56,041 bases of DNA, from NCBI GenBank assembly GCA_030770425.1, contig JASJFT010000268.1:1-56041 (forward strand), given 5' to 3'. This document shows positions 1-11,380 of this stretch, piece by piece. The notes beneath the pieces were generated by a model. The model saw nothing but the letters and a program-made list of their open reading frames with translations. It did no database searches and was not told the DNA's origin. Both the position numbers and the translations under genes were made by a program. Each line of letters begins with the position of its first letter. Position 1 is the stretch's first letter. Origin of the DNA: Darksidea phi. Taxonomy: Eukaryota; Ascomycota; Dothideomycetes; Pleosporales; Lentitheciaceae.

Positions 1-582
1 TACACGACGGCTTTGTGTTTCGTGTGTTTCGTCGGCGTGTCTTTGTGCTCGTCTTCTTGCTCGCCAGTCCAGCAGCGGCGGCGAGGGCAGCACGAGAGAC
101 GAGAGCTTGAGCACCACCACCACTACCACCACCACCAATAGCGATAGCGATAGTCTAGCTGCTCAAAGCCGTATAGTATACCTCATCACCCACTTCGCTC
201 AGAGTCTCACAGTACAAAACATGCAGCAAAAAGTCCGAGCAGCCGATCAACCGAACGCACATAACCGAACGCAGGTGACGCGTCCGGAGGTGAACAAAGT
301 GCGCTGCGATCGATGGCTTGGCGGGAAGACGGGGAAAGAACATGCCTAGTCGGGTAAGTTGCGGGGCTTCGTGATTGATGCAACCCTTGGCGGTAGTACT
401 TTTTGTCACGGGATATGCATGAGCGGGGGTGGTTGATATGGACAATTTTTTAGATTTAGAGCTGGCCGATGAAGCTGTAGATGGGGAGAGAGAAATGTTG
501 TACAGGGGAATGGATATATACACGTCTATGGCCCGAGGATAGGCTGCACAAGACCTACTATACAGAAATACACAGCGGTATC
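1..582. other. Intergenic, no gene seen
   Basis: This is the 3' flank of the isoleucyl-tRNA synthetase gene. Short open frames on both strands here are low in complexity (Thr- or Ser-rich) and show no domain. A run of cac/acc triplets near 110-140 explains the Thr-rich frame. I see nothing else to annotate. Confidence 0.6.
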
Positions 583-3500
583 TTACAGACCTTCATCCGT
601 CACCACGTCTCCACACCTCCCACACAACTCCTTCTCTAGCTCTTTTTGAAACCTCCAGCACCTAGGGCACTTCTCAAGCGACGCTCTATGCACGACCACC
701 GAGCTTGCGATCTCACGACGCTCCCTCAGCTCATCCGCCGCAAATGATTCCTCAGCCCACCAGTCCTTGGTCGCACTTTTCCACGCCTCTTCACCCTCTT
801 TGGGGCAACACCTTATCTCCGAATAGTCCACCTTCTTGAAGCCGCTCACGACGAAAAGCCCGGCAAGTTCACTTAATTGCGCCTCGTTCAGTTCTTGCGC
901 TTCGTCTGAAAACTCTTCGGGTGAGCGCATAGCTTGAAGAAAGTGCATACCAAACCAATCATCATTGGGCCCATCCTCCTCGCAGAAGAGAGTTGCTGCA
1001 CATTCGAGCGATGAGCCCATCTTCTTGTCTGCGCGCAGACGCTCTTGTGCGGCTTTGATGGCCGTGTTGATTCTGCTGATGTAGTCTTGCGTGGCGTTGA
1101 GGGAGTGTTGAGTAGGCCAATCGGCGCGCGGGAGTGGAGTCCAGCATGTGCGGGCCGGGTGCACACTGCCCTTTTTCAAAGTCTCAGGAGTGTGGTCCCA
1201 GACTTCCTCGACGAGCAGTGGGCAGATGGGTGCAAGCATCTGGAGTAGCTCATAGAAGATGAGGCCGAGCATTTTCTGTAGTTCCTGACAGTCCGCTTTG
1301 TGGCCCGTGTAGATGCGGTCCTTCAGCGTCTCAAAGTAGAACGCAGAGAGGTCGTTCGCGATGTACTTGTTGATCATATTGACGCCTTTGAAGAACTCGT
1401 ACTTGGAGTAGTACTGGTGCACATTGTGGCTTACCTGCGTAAGACGGTGGAATGCTAATTTGTCCGCTGGGCTCTTGATGCGCGAGGGGTCTGCTGCAAG
1501 GTCGTCGTTTCCCGCAACCTCAACGCGTAGGTTGTTGAATGAAGAAAATACTGGTGGGCAGGACGGGAGCGAGAAGACGCCGAGCAGCCATTTGAAGGTC
1601 ACGCGGTACTTGTGTAGAGCTTGGTTGACGGAAATAAGGACGGGCTGGCCAACAGTGACATCTCGTGTGTAGTCGCTACTTGCGACCCAAAGGCGCAGTG
1701 CATCAGACCCCATAGCGTCATATGCGGGCGCAGCGGTTTTGCCTTGCTCTTGTTTGACCCCTTTTTGTTTCTTGCGTTTGATGGGAGGGAGCAGTTCGCC
1801 GGACATAATCTGGGAGGGCGAGACGACGTTGCCGAGACTCTTGCTCATCTTCCGACCTTCGGAATCGAGCGTGAACCCATGGGTGATGAGCGTCTTGTAT
1901 GGTGCTTTGACCTTGTTAGTCTTGAAAGACTGCGTGGCAACGTGTGTAAGAAGGGACGACTGGAACCAGCCACGGTGCTGATCAGTGCCTTCAAAATACA
2001 CGTCAGCAACAGGCTGCCCAGGCTGTTCAGGAAGCAGTGTCCAGCTGGTACCGCTGTCGAACCAAACATCCATCGTGTCCTTGCCTCGCACGTATGTTCC
2101 GTCCAAGTACTTTGGCTTCCACGCAGGCTCGTCGGGAGCGTCCGTCCACCAAGCACTGATGCCACGCTCCTTGATGACGTCTACGATGTGCTGGATGATC
2201 CCGGCGTCCATGGCTGCCTCGAATGAGCCGTCGTCAAGGACTCTGTATAGCGCTGGGATGGGCACGCCCCAAGCACGCTGACGAGAGATGCACCACTGAC
2301 TGCGACCCTGTATGAAGCTCTCGAGACGGGGGCGGCCTGTCTCTGGCAGGAATTTCACGTCCGAAATGGCTTTCATCGCACCGTCTTTGATACTGTCGAC
2401 ATTGGCGAACCACTGCGCTGTCGCTCTCACGATGACAGGCTGCTTCGTCCTCCAATCGATGGGGTACTTGTGGCGGTAGTTGTGCTTTCCTCGTACAAGA
2501 CCTTGTTTTTCAAGATAGTTCAAGACGGCATTGCTGCCTGTCCTCTTCAGATCCGATACCGGCAAACCTTCCAAAAGTTCTGGTTGCTCGGGAAATGCTT
2601 CCTTCGTAAATGCACCCGCATCGTCCACAGGCGCAAACGCCTCGATGCCCTGAACATTGCAGACGTGGTAATCATCCATGCCGTGTCCCGGGGCAATGTG
2701 AACGAGTCCAGTTCCGGAGGAGTCCGTGACAAAGTCGGCACAAATAACTTGTTGCAGACCTTGCGCCTTTTGGAAAGGGTTTTCGTAAGACATATGCATA
2801 TCGCTCCCGCGCAGTCCAGACAACACGATTTCCACAGGCCGATCCAGAACCTTCTGAAACTCTTCGACTCGTGAGGCAGCAATGATGGTAGTCTCGGAGC
2901 CATCTGCATCGTACCGCACAACGCAATATTCAATGTCCCGTCCCACGGCAATTGCCTTGTTGGCAGGCAGGGTCCAAGGAGTGGTCGTCCAGATAACAAC
3001 GTTGATGGGCCCCTCAATGGTCTTCAATGCTCCATTCTTCATGGAATCTGAAAGCTCGACCGGAAACCGTACATAAGCCGCTAGAGACTTATGATTCTCG
3101 TCATACTCCAGCTCTGCTTCCGCAAGCGCAGTCCTCGAAGACGGCGACCAGTAAACGGGCTTGTACTGCCGATAGATCAAGCCCTTCTCAAACATCTTCT
3201 TGAAGACCTCCAACTGGCGTATCTCAAATCCCTTCTCCATCGTCTTATATGCATTGTCCCAGTCCCCCATTACAGCCCACTCCTTAAATCCTGCCTTCTG
3301 CTCCTCCACGGTTCTTGCAGCCAACTCCCTCGCCGCCTCCCGCACGCTCACCGCATCTGTGTCCGCATGGTCCTTCTTCTGCGCCTGCAGTGCCTTCATT
3401 TCAATAGGCAAGCCATGGCAGTCCCATCCTGGGACATAGCTGACTTTCTTGCCCTGCGCAACCTGGAACCTGCAGATGATGTCCTTGGTGATTTTATTCA

Positions 3501-3750
3501 GCGCATGGCCAATGTGCAGCGGCCCGTTCGCGTAAGGTGGTCCATCGTGAAGTGTGAACGTTCCGGGGGTCTTGCCGTCGGCGTCGGGTGCTGAGCGCGA
3601 GCTCTGCTGCCATGCGTATAGGTCATCGGTGCATCGACGGAGGTATTCGGCGTTTGACGCGGGCGACGGGCGCGGTGGGAAGGTCGATTTGGGGAGCCGG
3701 AGCGTGGACGACCATGATGCGCGTAGAAGTCGCGTCGTTGGGGCTACCAT
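583..3750 (-). CDS. ISM1: Isoleucyl-tRNA synthetase, mitochondrial type
   Basis: Class I aminoacyl-tRNA synthetase that charges tRNA-Ile, most likely in mitochondria. The frame is a single exon. I start it at the ATG at 3750 (1055 aa) and not further upstream, because the protein then opens with a basic, Ser/Arg/Leu-rich, acid-poor stretch (MVAPTTRLLRASWSS) that looks like a mitochondrial presequence. The HIGH signature sits at residues 79-82 (PLHIGHALNK), the KMSKS loop near 633-637 (GRKMSKSLGN), and a C-terminal zinc motif with CPRCW and CGRC ends the protein. Between KMSKS and the DALRLW motif is a Lys-rich insert (KRKKQKGVK). The length fits bacterial/mitochondrial IleRS. Gene identity is firm; organelle targeting is inferred from the presequence and family. 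The symbol is that of the yeast mitochondrial enzyme. Confidence 0.93.
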   Translation of the reverse strand: MVAPTTRLLRASWSSTLRLPKSTFPPRPSPASNAEYLRRCTDDLYAWQQSSRSAPDADGKTPGTFTLHDGPPYANGPLHIGHALNKITKDIICRFQVAQGKKVSYVPGWDCHGLPIEMKALQAQKKDHADTDAVSVREAARELAARTVEEQKAGFKEWAVMGDWDNAYKTMEKGFEIRQLEVFKKMFEKGLIYRQYKPVYWSPSSRTALAEAELEYDENHKSLAAYVRFPVELSDSMKNGALKTIEGPINVVIWTTTPWTLPANKAIAVGRDIEYCVVRYDADGSETTIIAASRVEEFQKVLDRPVEIVLSGLRGSDMHMSYENPFQKAQGLQQVICADFVTDSSGTGLVHIAPGHGMDDYHVCNVQGIEAFAPVDDAGAFTKEAFPEQPELLEGLPVSDLKRTGSNAVLNYLEKQGLVRGKHNYRHKYPIDWRTKQPVIVRATAQWFANVDSIKDGAMKAISDVKFLPETGRPRLESFIQGRSQWCISRQRAWGVPIPALYRVLDDGSFEAAMDAGIIQHIVDVIKERGISAWWTDAPDEPAWKPKYLDGTYVRGKDTMDVWFDSGTSWTLLPEQPGQPVADVYFEGTDQHRGWFQSSLLTHVATQSFKTNKVKAPYKTLITHGFTLDSEGRKMSKSLGNVVSPSQIMSGELLPPIKRKKQKGVKQEQGKTAAPAYDAMGSDALRLWVASSDYTRDVTVGQPVLISVNQALHKYRVTFKWLLGVFSLPSCPPVFSSFNNLRVEVAGNDDLAADPSRIKSPADKLAFHRLTQVSHNVHQYYSKYEFFKGVNMINKYIANDLSAFYFETLKDRIYTGHKADCQELQKMLGLIFYELLQMLAPICPLLVEEVWDHTPETLKKGSVHPARTCWTPLPRADWPTQHSLNATQDYISRINTAIKAAQERLRADKKMGSSLECAATLFCEEDGPNDDWFGMHFLQAMRSPEEFSDEAQELNEAQLSELAGLFVVSGFKKVDYSEIRCCPKEGEEAWKSATKDWWAEESFAADELRERREIASSVVVHRASLEKCPRCWRFQKELEKELCGRCGDVVTDEGL

Positions 3751-4473
3751 AGTAGCATCGCGGGCGGTATGATCGTTAAAGTTTTGGGTTGGGATTTTCT
3801 GAAGCTCCGACATGACTCGGCAGGCTTTGAATCCCTTGGCTAGACGAGTCAGCACCAGCCTTTGCGAAGTTAGCTGGAAAGTTGGAAACTCGGGAATGCC
3901 CAATTTCGAGCAAGATTATGCTGGTTGAGAACTGAAAAGATACGCGCTGGGTAGACTTTTTCGGCTGGAGTTGCATCAGCAATTGCAGTAATGCAAGGCC
4001 GCTCCTATTACTACCGTGGATGTTTGTACTGTGAATATATCAGTAGCAATGAACAATTCGGACTGTCTTGCGAAGGGTTTAATTGTGGCCTTATATAACT
4101 ATAGACAGGCTATGTGACTCACGCTCATTGGCGTTCGACTCATCAGATATCAATAATAATGCTGCATTACCCAAGTGATACACCCCACTATTACGTCCAG
4201 TCATCCTATTACGCCCAGCCCAAAAGCCCTGTGGACCCAGTCCCCTAGCATATACGCCTGGGGCGTGTAGTTCAGAGAATACGGTAAACCAAACTGCGAT
4301 TACGCAGCACAATCCTTGGAAATCATGACTCTTATGTTGGCGCCTAGTCGCTCCAGTCAATATCTCAGATCATCCGGAAGCCGGGGCGATTGCTCAATTC
4401 ATTGTAAACACCTTAGATAGTTGCCCAATGAGACACATACCATCGTCGAACCCACCTAGTCCTATATTGACCC
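3751..4473. other. Intergenic, promoter side of IleRS gene
   Basis: About 720 bases between the start of the synthetase gene and the stop of the next minus-strand gene. It must carry the synthetase promoter and the 3' end of the upstream gene. No open frame with recognisable content and no clear TATA element was seen. Confidence 0.5.
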
Positions 4474-6051
4474 TCAAAAAACCGTCAACGAGCTTACAGC
4501 ACCATTCTTCAACACCTCAAACACCATGCCTGGGAAGCCAAAGAGCTCCACGTTGCCCACGTTCCCGTCACCTTCGAACACACCTGACCCAGGGTTGGCG
4601 AACTTGCTCTTCTTTCCAGACCCGTCTTCCCATCCTCCAAGCAGTTCGCAGCTGCTGCCGGGACTGTCACCCCATCCTCTGTTAAGAGCCATGCCCCTCT
4701 GTTGTAATCGCTCTTGCTCGGGGCTCTCATAGTAGGGTTTGAATGCTTCTCTTAGGCGACCAGAAATATCATTGAAGCGCATCTCGGAGTTGAGGGGTTC
4801 CTCAAAATGTTCGTAAGGCACGTGCTCCAGTGTCCACCTACTCCGTCGATGTCGGTTGAACTGATACGATCCGGGAACGTTACCGTGGAATATTATTTTG
4901 GTGACAGTGAGGTGATTTAACGGTTGCGCACTGAGCTCGCCGTCTTGGTGCAGGTCCGACTCCTTCCTCTCGGATGTTGGCGAGGGAGGTGATATCTGCG
5001 TAGGTTGTGATATGAGAACATCGAAGCCGTGGTGGTAATAGTTGTAAAAGTGCTCGGCGGCGGCTACCTCGCGCTCCTGGGCTTCGAGTGCCGCCTCGTC
5101 ATCTTCCCATTCGTCCTCCTCGCCTGTGCCAATGGCGGAGTTGGTGTCCGAGTCGAGGGTATCATCGGGTGTTAATCCTAGAGGGGAGTGATCGGACACG
5201 TCGCTAGTTCTCCGATCTTTGTGGATTGAAATTCGGTGGTCGTTCTTCCTATAGATCGAATCCGGCGCTCCCAGCTCCATGATCAGATCTTGTGGTGTAG
5301 TCTCGCTCAGCGTTATCCAAAAGGGCGGACTTGTCCGTCTCACGAGTTCTATTTTTCCCTCGCCGTGTATTTTTACAGTCTCTATCTCATCTGGGCTGCC
5401 CTCTTTACCCTTACTGCCTGCTAATGCGATTGCTCTAGGGTTCGGCGGAGGAGCTGTGAAAAGGGTTGCTCGTGCTTTCTGCCACGACTCGCCATAGAAC
5501 ACAGCCATAGAAGTCGCAGGCCCGGTGGCTGATGACGAGAGCAGCGAGATGAAGTCCTTCTTCGGAGAGTATGCGGAGTGCTGGACGAGAAAGTTGAACG
5601 CAATGCCCGGGTACGACAGGTTGTAGACGCCTCTGCCGTTCGGATCGCCTGACGCCGGCGGAATGTACTCGCCGCTATATGTTGGTCCTAATAACTTTTC
5701 GTATATGTGCTTGAACTTTGGTCCTGACGCTCCTGCTGAAATCCCCCCGTAGCCTTCCGCAGGCTTGAAGACCTCCACATCCTTGTATACGAGCTTCGCT
5801 TTCGAGAAGTCCAGGACTTCTATCAGCCGTAGCCGTTGGTCCGGTCCATCGAACTGTAGCCGGAGGCCGTTGTCGGGAAGGACGACATGTATCGGCGAGG
5901 TTATCGGCCGGAAGTCGTCGTGGTAGAGCTGGAACCTTGGGAATGCTCTAACGTCTGCTTTGATGGCTGTCAAGACTTCATGTAGCGAACAGCCGAGCGT
6001 CATGAAGCCGACACTCCTCCCAGGCACCAGCGGCATCAGCCCATCCTCCAT
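4474..6051 (-). CDS. UPF0183/PHAF1 family protein
   Basis: Intronless 525-aa protein starting at the ATG at 6051. The N-terminal part (VPGRSVGFMTLGCSLHEVL) and later blocks (YNLSYPGIAFNF near residue 145; LTVTKIIFHGNVPGSYQFN near 385-405) match what I know of the UPF0183 family, whose animal member C16orf70/PHAF1 binds at the phagophore during autophagy. The middle (roughly 255-350) is an acidic, Ser/Asp/Glu-rich, probably disordered insert that fungal members tend to have. A role in autophagy here is by family only. It shares a roughly 680-bp divergent promoter region with the kinesin gene. No signal peptide or membrane segment is visible. Confidence 0.85.
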   Translation of the reverse strand: MEDGLMPLVPGRSVGFMTLGCSLHEVLTAIKADVRAFPRFQLYHDDFRPITSPIHVVLPDNGLRLQFDGPDQRLRLIEVLDFSKAKLVYKDVEVFKPAEGYGGISAGASGPKFKHIYEKLLGPTYSGEYIPPASGDPNGRGVYNLSYPGIAFNFLVQHSAYSPKKDFISLLSSSATGPATSMAVFYGESWQKARATLFTAPPPNPRAIALAGSKGKEGSPDEIETVKIHGEGKIELVRRTSPPFWITLSETTPQDLIMELGAPDSIYRKNDHRISIHKDRRTSDVSDHSPLGLTPDDTLDSDTNSAIGTGEEDEWEDDEAALEAQEREVAAAEHFYNYYHHGFDVLISQPTQISPPSPTSERKESDLHQDGELSAQPLNHLTVTKIIFHGNVPGSYQFNRHRRSRWTLEHVPYEHFEEPLNSEMRFNDISGRLREAFKPYYESPEQERLQQRGMALNRGWGDSPGSSCELLGGWEDGSGKKSKFANPGSGVFEGDGNVGNVELFGFPGMVFEVLKNGAVSSLTVF

Positions 6052-6731
6052 GGTGGACGGGGGAGTCTATGGCCTCAGCCTTGGTGTTGGTGCCTGCTGG
6101 GTCTTCCGCCAATGTAGTGTTTTGTTTGCCTCGAATCTTATATCGCTCGTTGGGGCTCGAATTTGTTTCTCTCTCTCAAGAGTGTGGGTTCGCAGAGGTC
6201 GTTGCGCAGGTTGTGTCGGTGGAATGCGAAGGTCAGGGAGCTCGCGGTCAGGTGCTCGTGCTTCGTCCACGGGGCCGGAGGTGAGACAAGTGATCAAGGG
6301 TACTCTATTACAAGCTACGGCAGCAAACAGACAGAATGCAGGTCTAGTGCCTGGATGCGCCTAACCCACAAGCTGCTTACTACGATGATGCTGCGGTGCG
6401 GAATGAGGGGACAGTGGGGCGGCGTGGTGCTCAGAGATAGGCGTGGGTGAAAAGCGCTTCAGTCCAACAAAATGGAGTTGCTCAGCTACGAACGGGCATG
6501 TATAATCCTGACAGTGCACGTCATATGGGCAAGATAGCTGTAGAGAGGCAGAAACAGGGCGTTCAGGCATGCGCTCGGCCCCGCGGTTCCAGTTCCGATG
6601 CGGAACGGAAGCTCTGGCCAGGCGGCCAGGGTCCCTCGCTTAGCAAGCTCTGTTTGTTTACTCTGATCTTCCATCAACACCACAGCATTGCTAACGCCCG
6701 CTTCTCTTCCCACGTATAATACTCGCTCAAT
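6052..6731. promoter_or_regulatory. Divergent promoter region, PHAF1-like / kinesin-5
   Basis: 680 bases separate the start codons of two genes transcribed away from each other, so both promoters must lie here. I see no clear TATA box and no MluI cell-cycle box (ACGCGT). The small open frames inside have no domain content. Confidence 0.5.
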
Positions 6732-9700
6732 ATGTCTGGACTTCCTCGGCCTGGACAGCCGCCCACAAAGCGCACAACCACATCAATGCGCCCTCCCATC
6801 TCGCGACCAACATCAAATCTGGCACGCGGCCGTTCCGCTACGCCTGCGCACGATGGACGAAGCTCTCGAACAGAGTCCGTGGCTTCTACAAGGACGAATA
6901 GATCCTCACCTCAGGCCGGTGCCAAGCGGAAAGCGCGCGACTACGAGGCCGAGTGCGAGGAAACTAACATCAATGTCGTCGTGCGGTGTCGGGGGCGCAA
7001 TGACCGCGAATTGCGGGAGAATAGCGGCGTTGTTGTCACTACGAATGGGATCAAAGGCAGCACCGTCGACCTATCCATGGGACCGAGTGCGCTGAGCAAC
7101 AAGTCATATCAGTTCGACAAGGTCTTCTCGCCCGCCGCGGACCAGAACATGGTCTTTGACGAAGTTGTGACTCCAATCCTAGACGAGGTATGGTGAGAGG
7201 GTGCATCGCGCTGGGAGAATACGTCTGACTGAAGTAAAGGTCCTCGGTGGTTTCAATTGCACCATATTCGCGTACGGCCAGACTGGCACTGGCAAGACTT
7301 ACACCATGACTGGCGATATATCCGATGTCCTCCCTCCTCCAGATGCCGCTGGCATCATTCCGCGCGTACTGCATTCGCTTTTCGACAAGCTCGAAACGGA
7401 CGAGACTGAAAATTCGGTCAAGTGCTCGTTCATTGAATTGTACAACGAGGAGCTCCGGGATCTGCTCTCTATGGACGACTCGGTCAAGCTCAAGATATTC
7501 GACGACAACAACAAGAAGGGTCACAGTACTACATTAGTGCAGGGTATGGAGGAGTGCCACCTGAAAACCGCGAGAGAGGGCATCAAGATGCTCCGCGACG
7601 GCAGCCACAAGCGCCAGGTGGCTGCGACGAAATGCAACGACTTGAGCTCTCGAAGTCATACCGTCTTTACTATTACCGTCTACAGAAAGCGCACGTCAGA
7701 AGACGGACAAGAATATTTGAGCGCCGGAAAGCTCAACCTGGTCGATCTTGCTGGCAGCGAGAATATTCAGCGAAGCGGAGCGGAGAATAAGCGTGCTGCT
7801 GAAGCTGGGTTGATCAACAAGAGCTTGCTAACGCTGGGTCGTGTTATCAACGCGCTTGTGGAACGCAGCTCTCACATCCCGTACCGCGAGTCGAAGTTAA
7901 CGCGTCTATTGCAAGACTCGTTGGGTGGTCGGACGAAGACCTGTATCATTGCTACGTTATCGCCAGCAAAGAGTAATCTTGAGGAAACCATCTCCACCCT
8001 GGACTACGCCTTCCGAGCCAAGAATATTCGTAATAAGCCTCAAGTCAATCAACTCATGTCGAAGAAGACGCTACTCAAGGAGTTCACATTCGAGATCGAA
8101 AAGCTCAAGAGCGAGCTGATTGCGACAAGGCAGCGCAACGGTGTGTATCTGACACAGGAAAACTACGAGGAGATCACCACCGTAAGCGAATCGAGAAGAA
8201 TATTGAGCGAAGAGCAGCGCGACAAAATCGAGACGATGGAGGTGAACCTTCGTAATAAAGTAGAAGAGCTGTTTAATATCATGACAAATTTCCAGAAGCT
8301 CAAGAAGGACAACGAGCAGATCAAACTCACATTGGAAGGCACCAAGGGGATTCTCGAAAAGACCGAAGCTGTTCTCACGCTCACCCGCCAGAACCTTGCT
8401 GAGGAGACGGAACTTCGTAAGGCGCATGCAAAGACTGAAGGGGAGCTGGCTGAAATTGGCTATGACATGATATCTACACTTGGAAAGACCACCACGGATA
8501 TCAATGGTTTACGCTCAAAGATTCGACGAAAATCTGAGATTCAATCCCAGAATCGACAACATTGGTCGGCCTCTCAGTCTCAGGTCTCAGACACTACGCA
8601 GCTCGTAGAGACCCGGATAGCCCAGTTTCAGACCCAGCAGGAGCACATGATGGATAGTCTCTCGACGAGGATGCAAGCGTTCGTGAAGGATGAGCTTGAC
8701 AAGCTAGGCGCCTCCCAGGTTTTCTTGCAGGAGAAGACGAAGGAATTCGAGACGTCAGAGCAAGAAGTCAATGAGCAGACTGGAAAAGCGCGCGATGAGC
8801 TGAACGAGGTCCTGGAGGAGATCAAGACGCTGAGAGAGGATGTGAAGCGGAAGGTTGGCGCAGGCTTGAACGAACTGTCTGACGCGGCTGAGAAAATTTC
8901 TGCTAACATCATCACGGAATTGGATGCTTTCCATACTCAGGTAAGACAATCTGCCCTATTCCTACTCATTTAATGTTGACCTGTGCAGCTTCACTCGTCC
9001 TACGCTTCTTTAGGACGGGAATTCAAGAATACGTTCGATGAATTCGTCAAGAATCTGAATGAGCAGCAACTGGAAAACGAGAGATTGCATCAACAGGTGC
9101 TTGAAGCGAATGCCGCGCTTGTCCAAGCCAACAAAGCGTCTCGAGGTCGACTTGCCCAGGTCATTGATGAGGAGAAGCAGAGATCAGTAGACGAGCGGCA
9201 GCAACTACTAGCTCAAATCACTTCGCTTATCACCACCAATGCAGAGACTCAGGATAAGAGGCTGAAGGAAAGGGTCTCCAATGTATGTGAGGAGATGGGC
9301 GAAGCGAACGCAGCGTTCGAAACGAAGCAAGACACGTACTCTGAGGGCATGCATACCTGGGTAGACAAGTCCAAAGACATCCTCGCCAGTGTTTCGAAGT
9401 CAAGAGATGGCGTCAAATCCAAGATCAAATCCGACTTCGCAGTAAGTAGATGGTTTCAATCAGAGGGAGCACATACTAATAGTTCGTTTGCAGGCGGCAA
9501 CTCAACATTCGACATCGATCAAAGACACCACAACGTCAGTCCACGCAAGTACAGTAAAGATTGTCGAGGCGCAGATGGAACAGATGGACACACAACTACA
9601 CTCTCTGGACGATATAATGTCGCGTGTCCGCGAACAAAACAACGCGCACCACACCGCTCATACAGCCTCGCTACATGCGCTGACAACGACGGTGCAATCC

Positions 9701-10423
9701 TCCTACTCAAGCATTAGCGATCATTTATCTTCTTCATTCGCTCATGTACAGTCTATTGAGTCGGATGTCGCCGCCCAGACTACAGCTCTCAAGGAGACTC
9801 TGCCAACGCTCAATGAGGACGCCTGCATCCGTGCACCCCTCCGTGAGCTGCGCAGTGTAATCGGCAGCCAGGACCTGATCGAGTATAACCCAACCGGAGA
9901 GACTCCTCAACGTGCCAACTACACCATCCCTGCCAATCTTCCACGAACCGAAGCCCACGAGACACTCCTCTCCCGTCTCCGTGACCGCCCCGTCTCCGCA
10001 GATGCCTCCCGCAGCCCCTCAAAAGGCCCTATATTCAACGATACCGTCATCCCAACTGACGACCTCTTCTCTTCCATCACCAAACCTAACTTTGCCCGCT
10101 CTGTGAGCGCGAACACGACATCCACTCTCCCGCTCGGTGCCTCGCTCCGCGAGCTCGATGTTAACGTCGTCGCGCAACAGGAGTCTCATACTCAACCACT
10201 CCCCATTGTGTCACATTCGGATACGATGGTTGTGGCTGCGCCCCCGCCTAAGAAGCAGCGTGGGGAAGAAAACGCCAAGTTGCCGATGAAGAAGATGATG
10301 AGGAAGACAGTAGGCGGTGAAGGAAAGGGAGACAGGGAGAATTTGACCATCACGAGTTTTAGCTCGAGTATCGGGCCTGGAATGGCTGGCGGAAGGAAGT
10401 TGAGGAGTCATGGCAGTGGCTAG
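6732..10423 (+). CDS. bimC: Kinesin-5 (BimC family) mitotic motor
   Basis: Plus-end-directed mitotic kinesin that forms bipolar tetramers and separates spindle poles. Four exons join in phase: 6732-7187, 7240-8940, 8989-9441, 9494-10423, giving 1179 aa. Introns are 52, 48 and 52 bp with GT..AG ends. The N-terminal motor starts near residue 77 (NINVVVRCRGRN). The P-loop GQTGTGKT is at 165-172, switch I (NDLSSRSH) near 285 and switch II (VDLAGSE) near 321. A long coiled-coil stalk follows. The C-terminal BimC box (YNPTGETPQ) is at 1001-1009; Thr1007 before Pro is the position that Cdk1 phosphorylates in this family to target the motor to spindles. The tail is basic. All hallmark parts are present, so the gene looks intact. 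Confidence 0.95.
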
Positions 10424-11380
10424 GGGGAGTGGAGGGATAGTGGAGTGAGCGTGGTTACGACGAATTCCTGTATATGATGCCTCGTTTTTTTGGACAAGTC
10501 CACTGGATGGGTTGGGGTTTTCAATTGAGTAATTAGCGGCGTTCAGCGAAATTATGGAGGCGTGGACTGTTAGTGTTTGAGATACCTCCAGGCGTAATGG
10601 ATTGCTTTCCTCCTTCCTGATTCACATGTGCCTCCACATCGATTCATCGAGGACTAACCCATGCAGGAAGCGCTATTGGAGGAGGTTGGTGTAATTATCA
10701 GGGAGCTATGGTCTAAAAGAAGACGGTGCGAGGGGAGAGGGCTTGTTGGATGCCACGGCTCGTGGTTATGATGGTGTTCAGTGGTGACTTGCGAAAATGC
10801 AGGATGTGCGTGGGTGCTTTCGTTGGTCTAGCCGTCCACCCAACCCTGGTGTTACTTCAGACCAAAGGAGGAATTCGTAAACCATCCGCTCACAATTCAC
10901 CGCAGCATAACTCCGATGGCATACCACCCCGTCGCGATCCTCGCAAAGGCTCGAGCCATCCTCATACGGCCTGGGTATAATGCAGCTCGTTTTTTTATGA
11001 AAATTGTAACGTATGGGCAGGTTAGGGTTACTGCGAAGTCGAGGTATCTCGCTTCTTTCGGGATGCAGGCGTCTTTCGTTTCCCAGGGGGGAGGCCAATT
11101 GACTGAGTTATCACCCCCCAAAACGTATATGTGTTGTGGGGGCTGAACAAAGTTTCGGGTAGCGGCCAATCACTTTCTATTGCCCACTGTACATAAGAAC
11201 CTATTGCTTCAAATGGACGGGCCACCGAGTCAGCGCTTGCGGCTGCGACTTCGACACCAGCAGTCGGTCGGCTGCAGCCTTGTGCGGTAGCAAGCTTCGC
11301 ACCACTTCGCACTCACGAGTCCACCCCCACCCCCCCAGGAGCCCTCACTCTGTTTCCCCCCTCCCTCGTAACGACTACAC
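10424..11380. other. Intergenic, 3' of kinesin and 5' of NLR gene
   Basis: About 960 bases with no convincing gene. It holds the 3' end of the kinesin gene and the promoter of the NLR gene. A C-rich run followed by a G-rich run near 11115-11145 could form an imperfect hairpin, but I give it no function. Confidence 0.5.

Noticed and set aside
1845..2226. Open frames of 106-201 codons opposite or overlapping the IleRS gene
   Set aside because: They are shadows of the synthetase coding sequence in other frames.
11115..11145. C-run/G-run imperfect hairpin
   Set aside because: Pairing is imperfect and its position between genes gives no functional hint.
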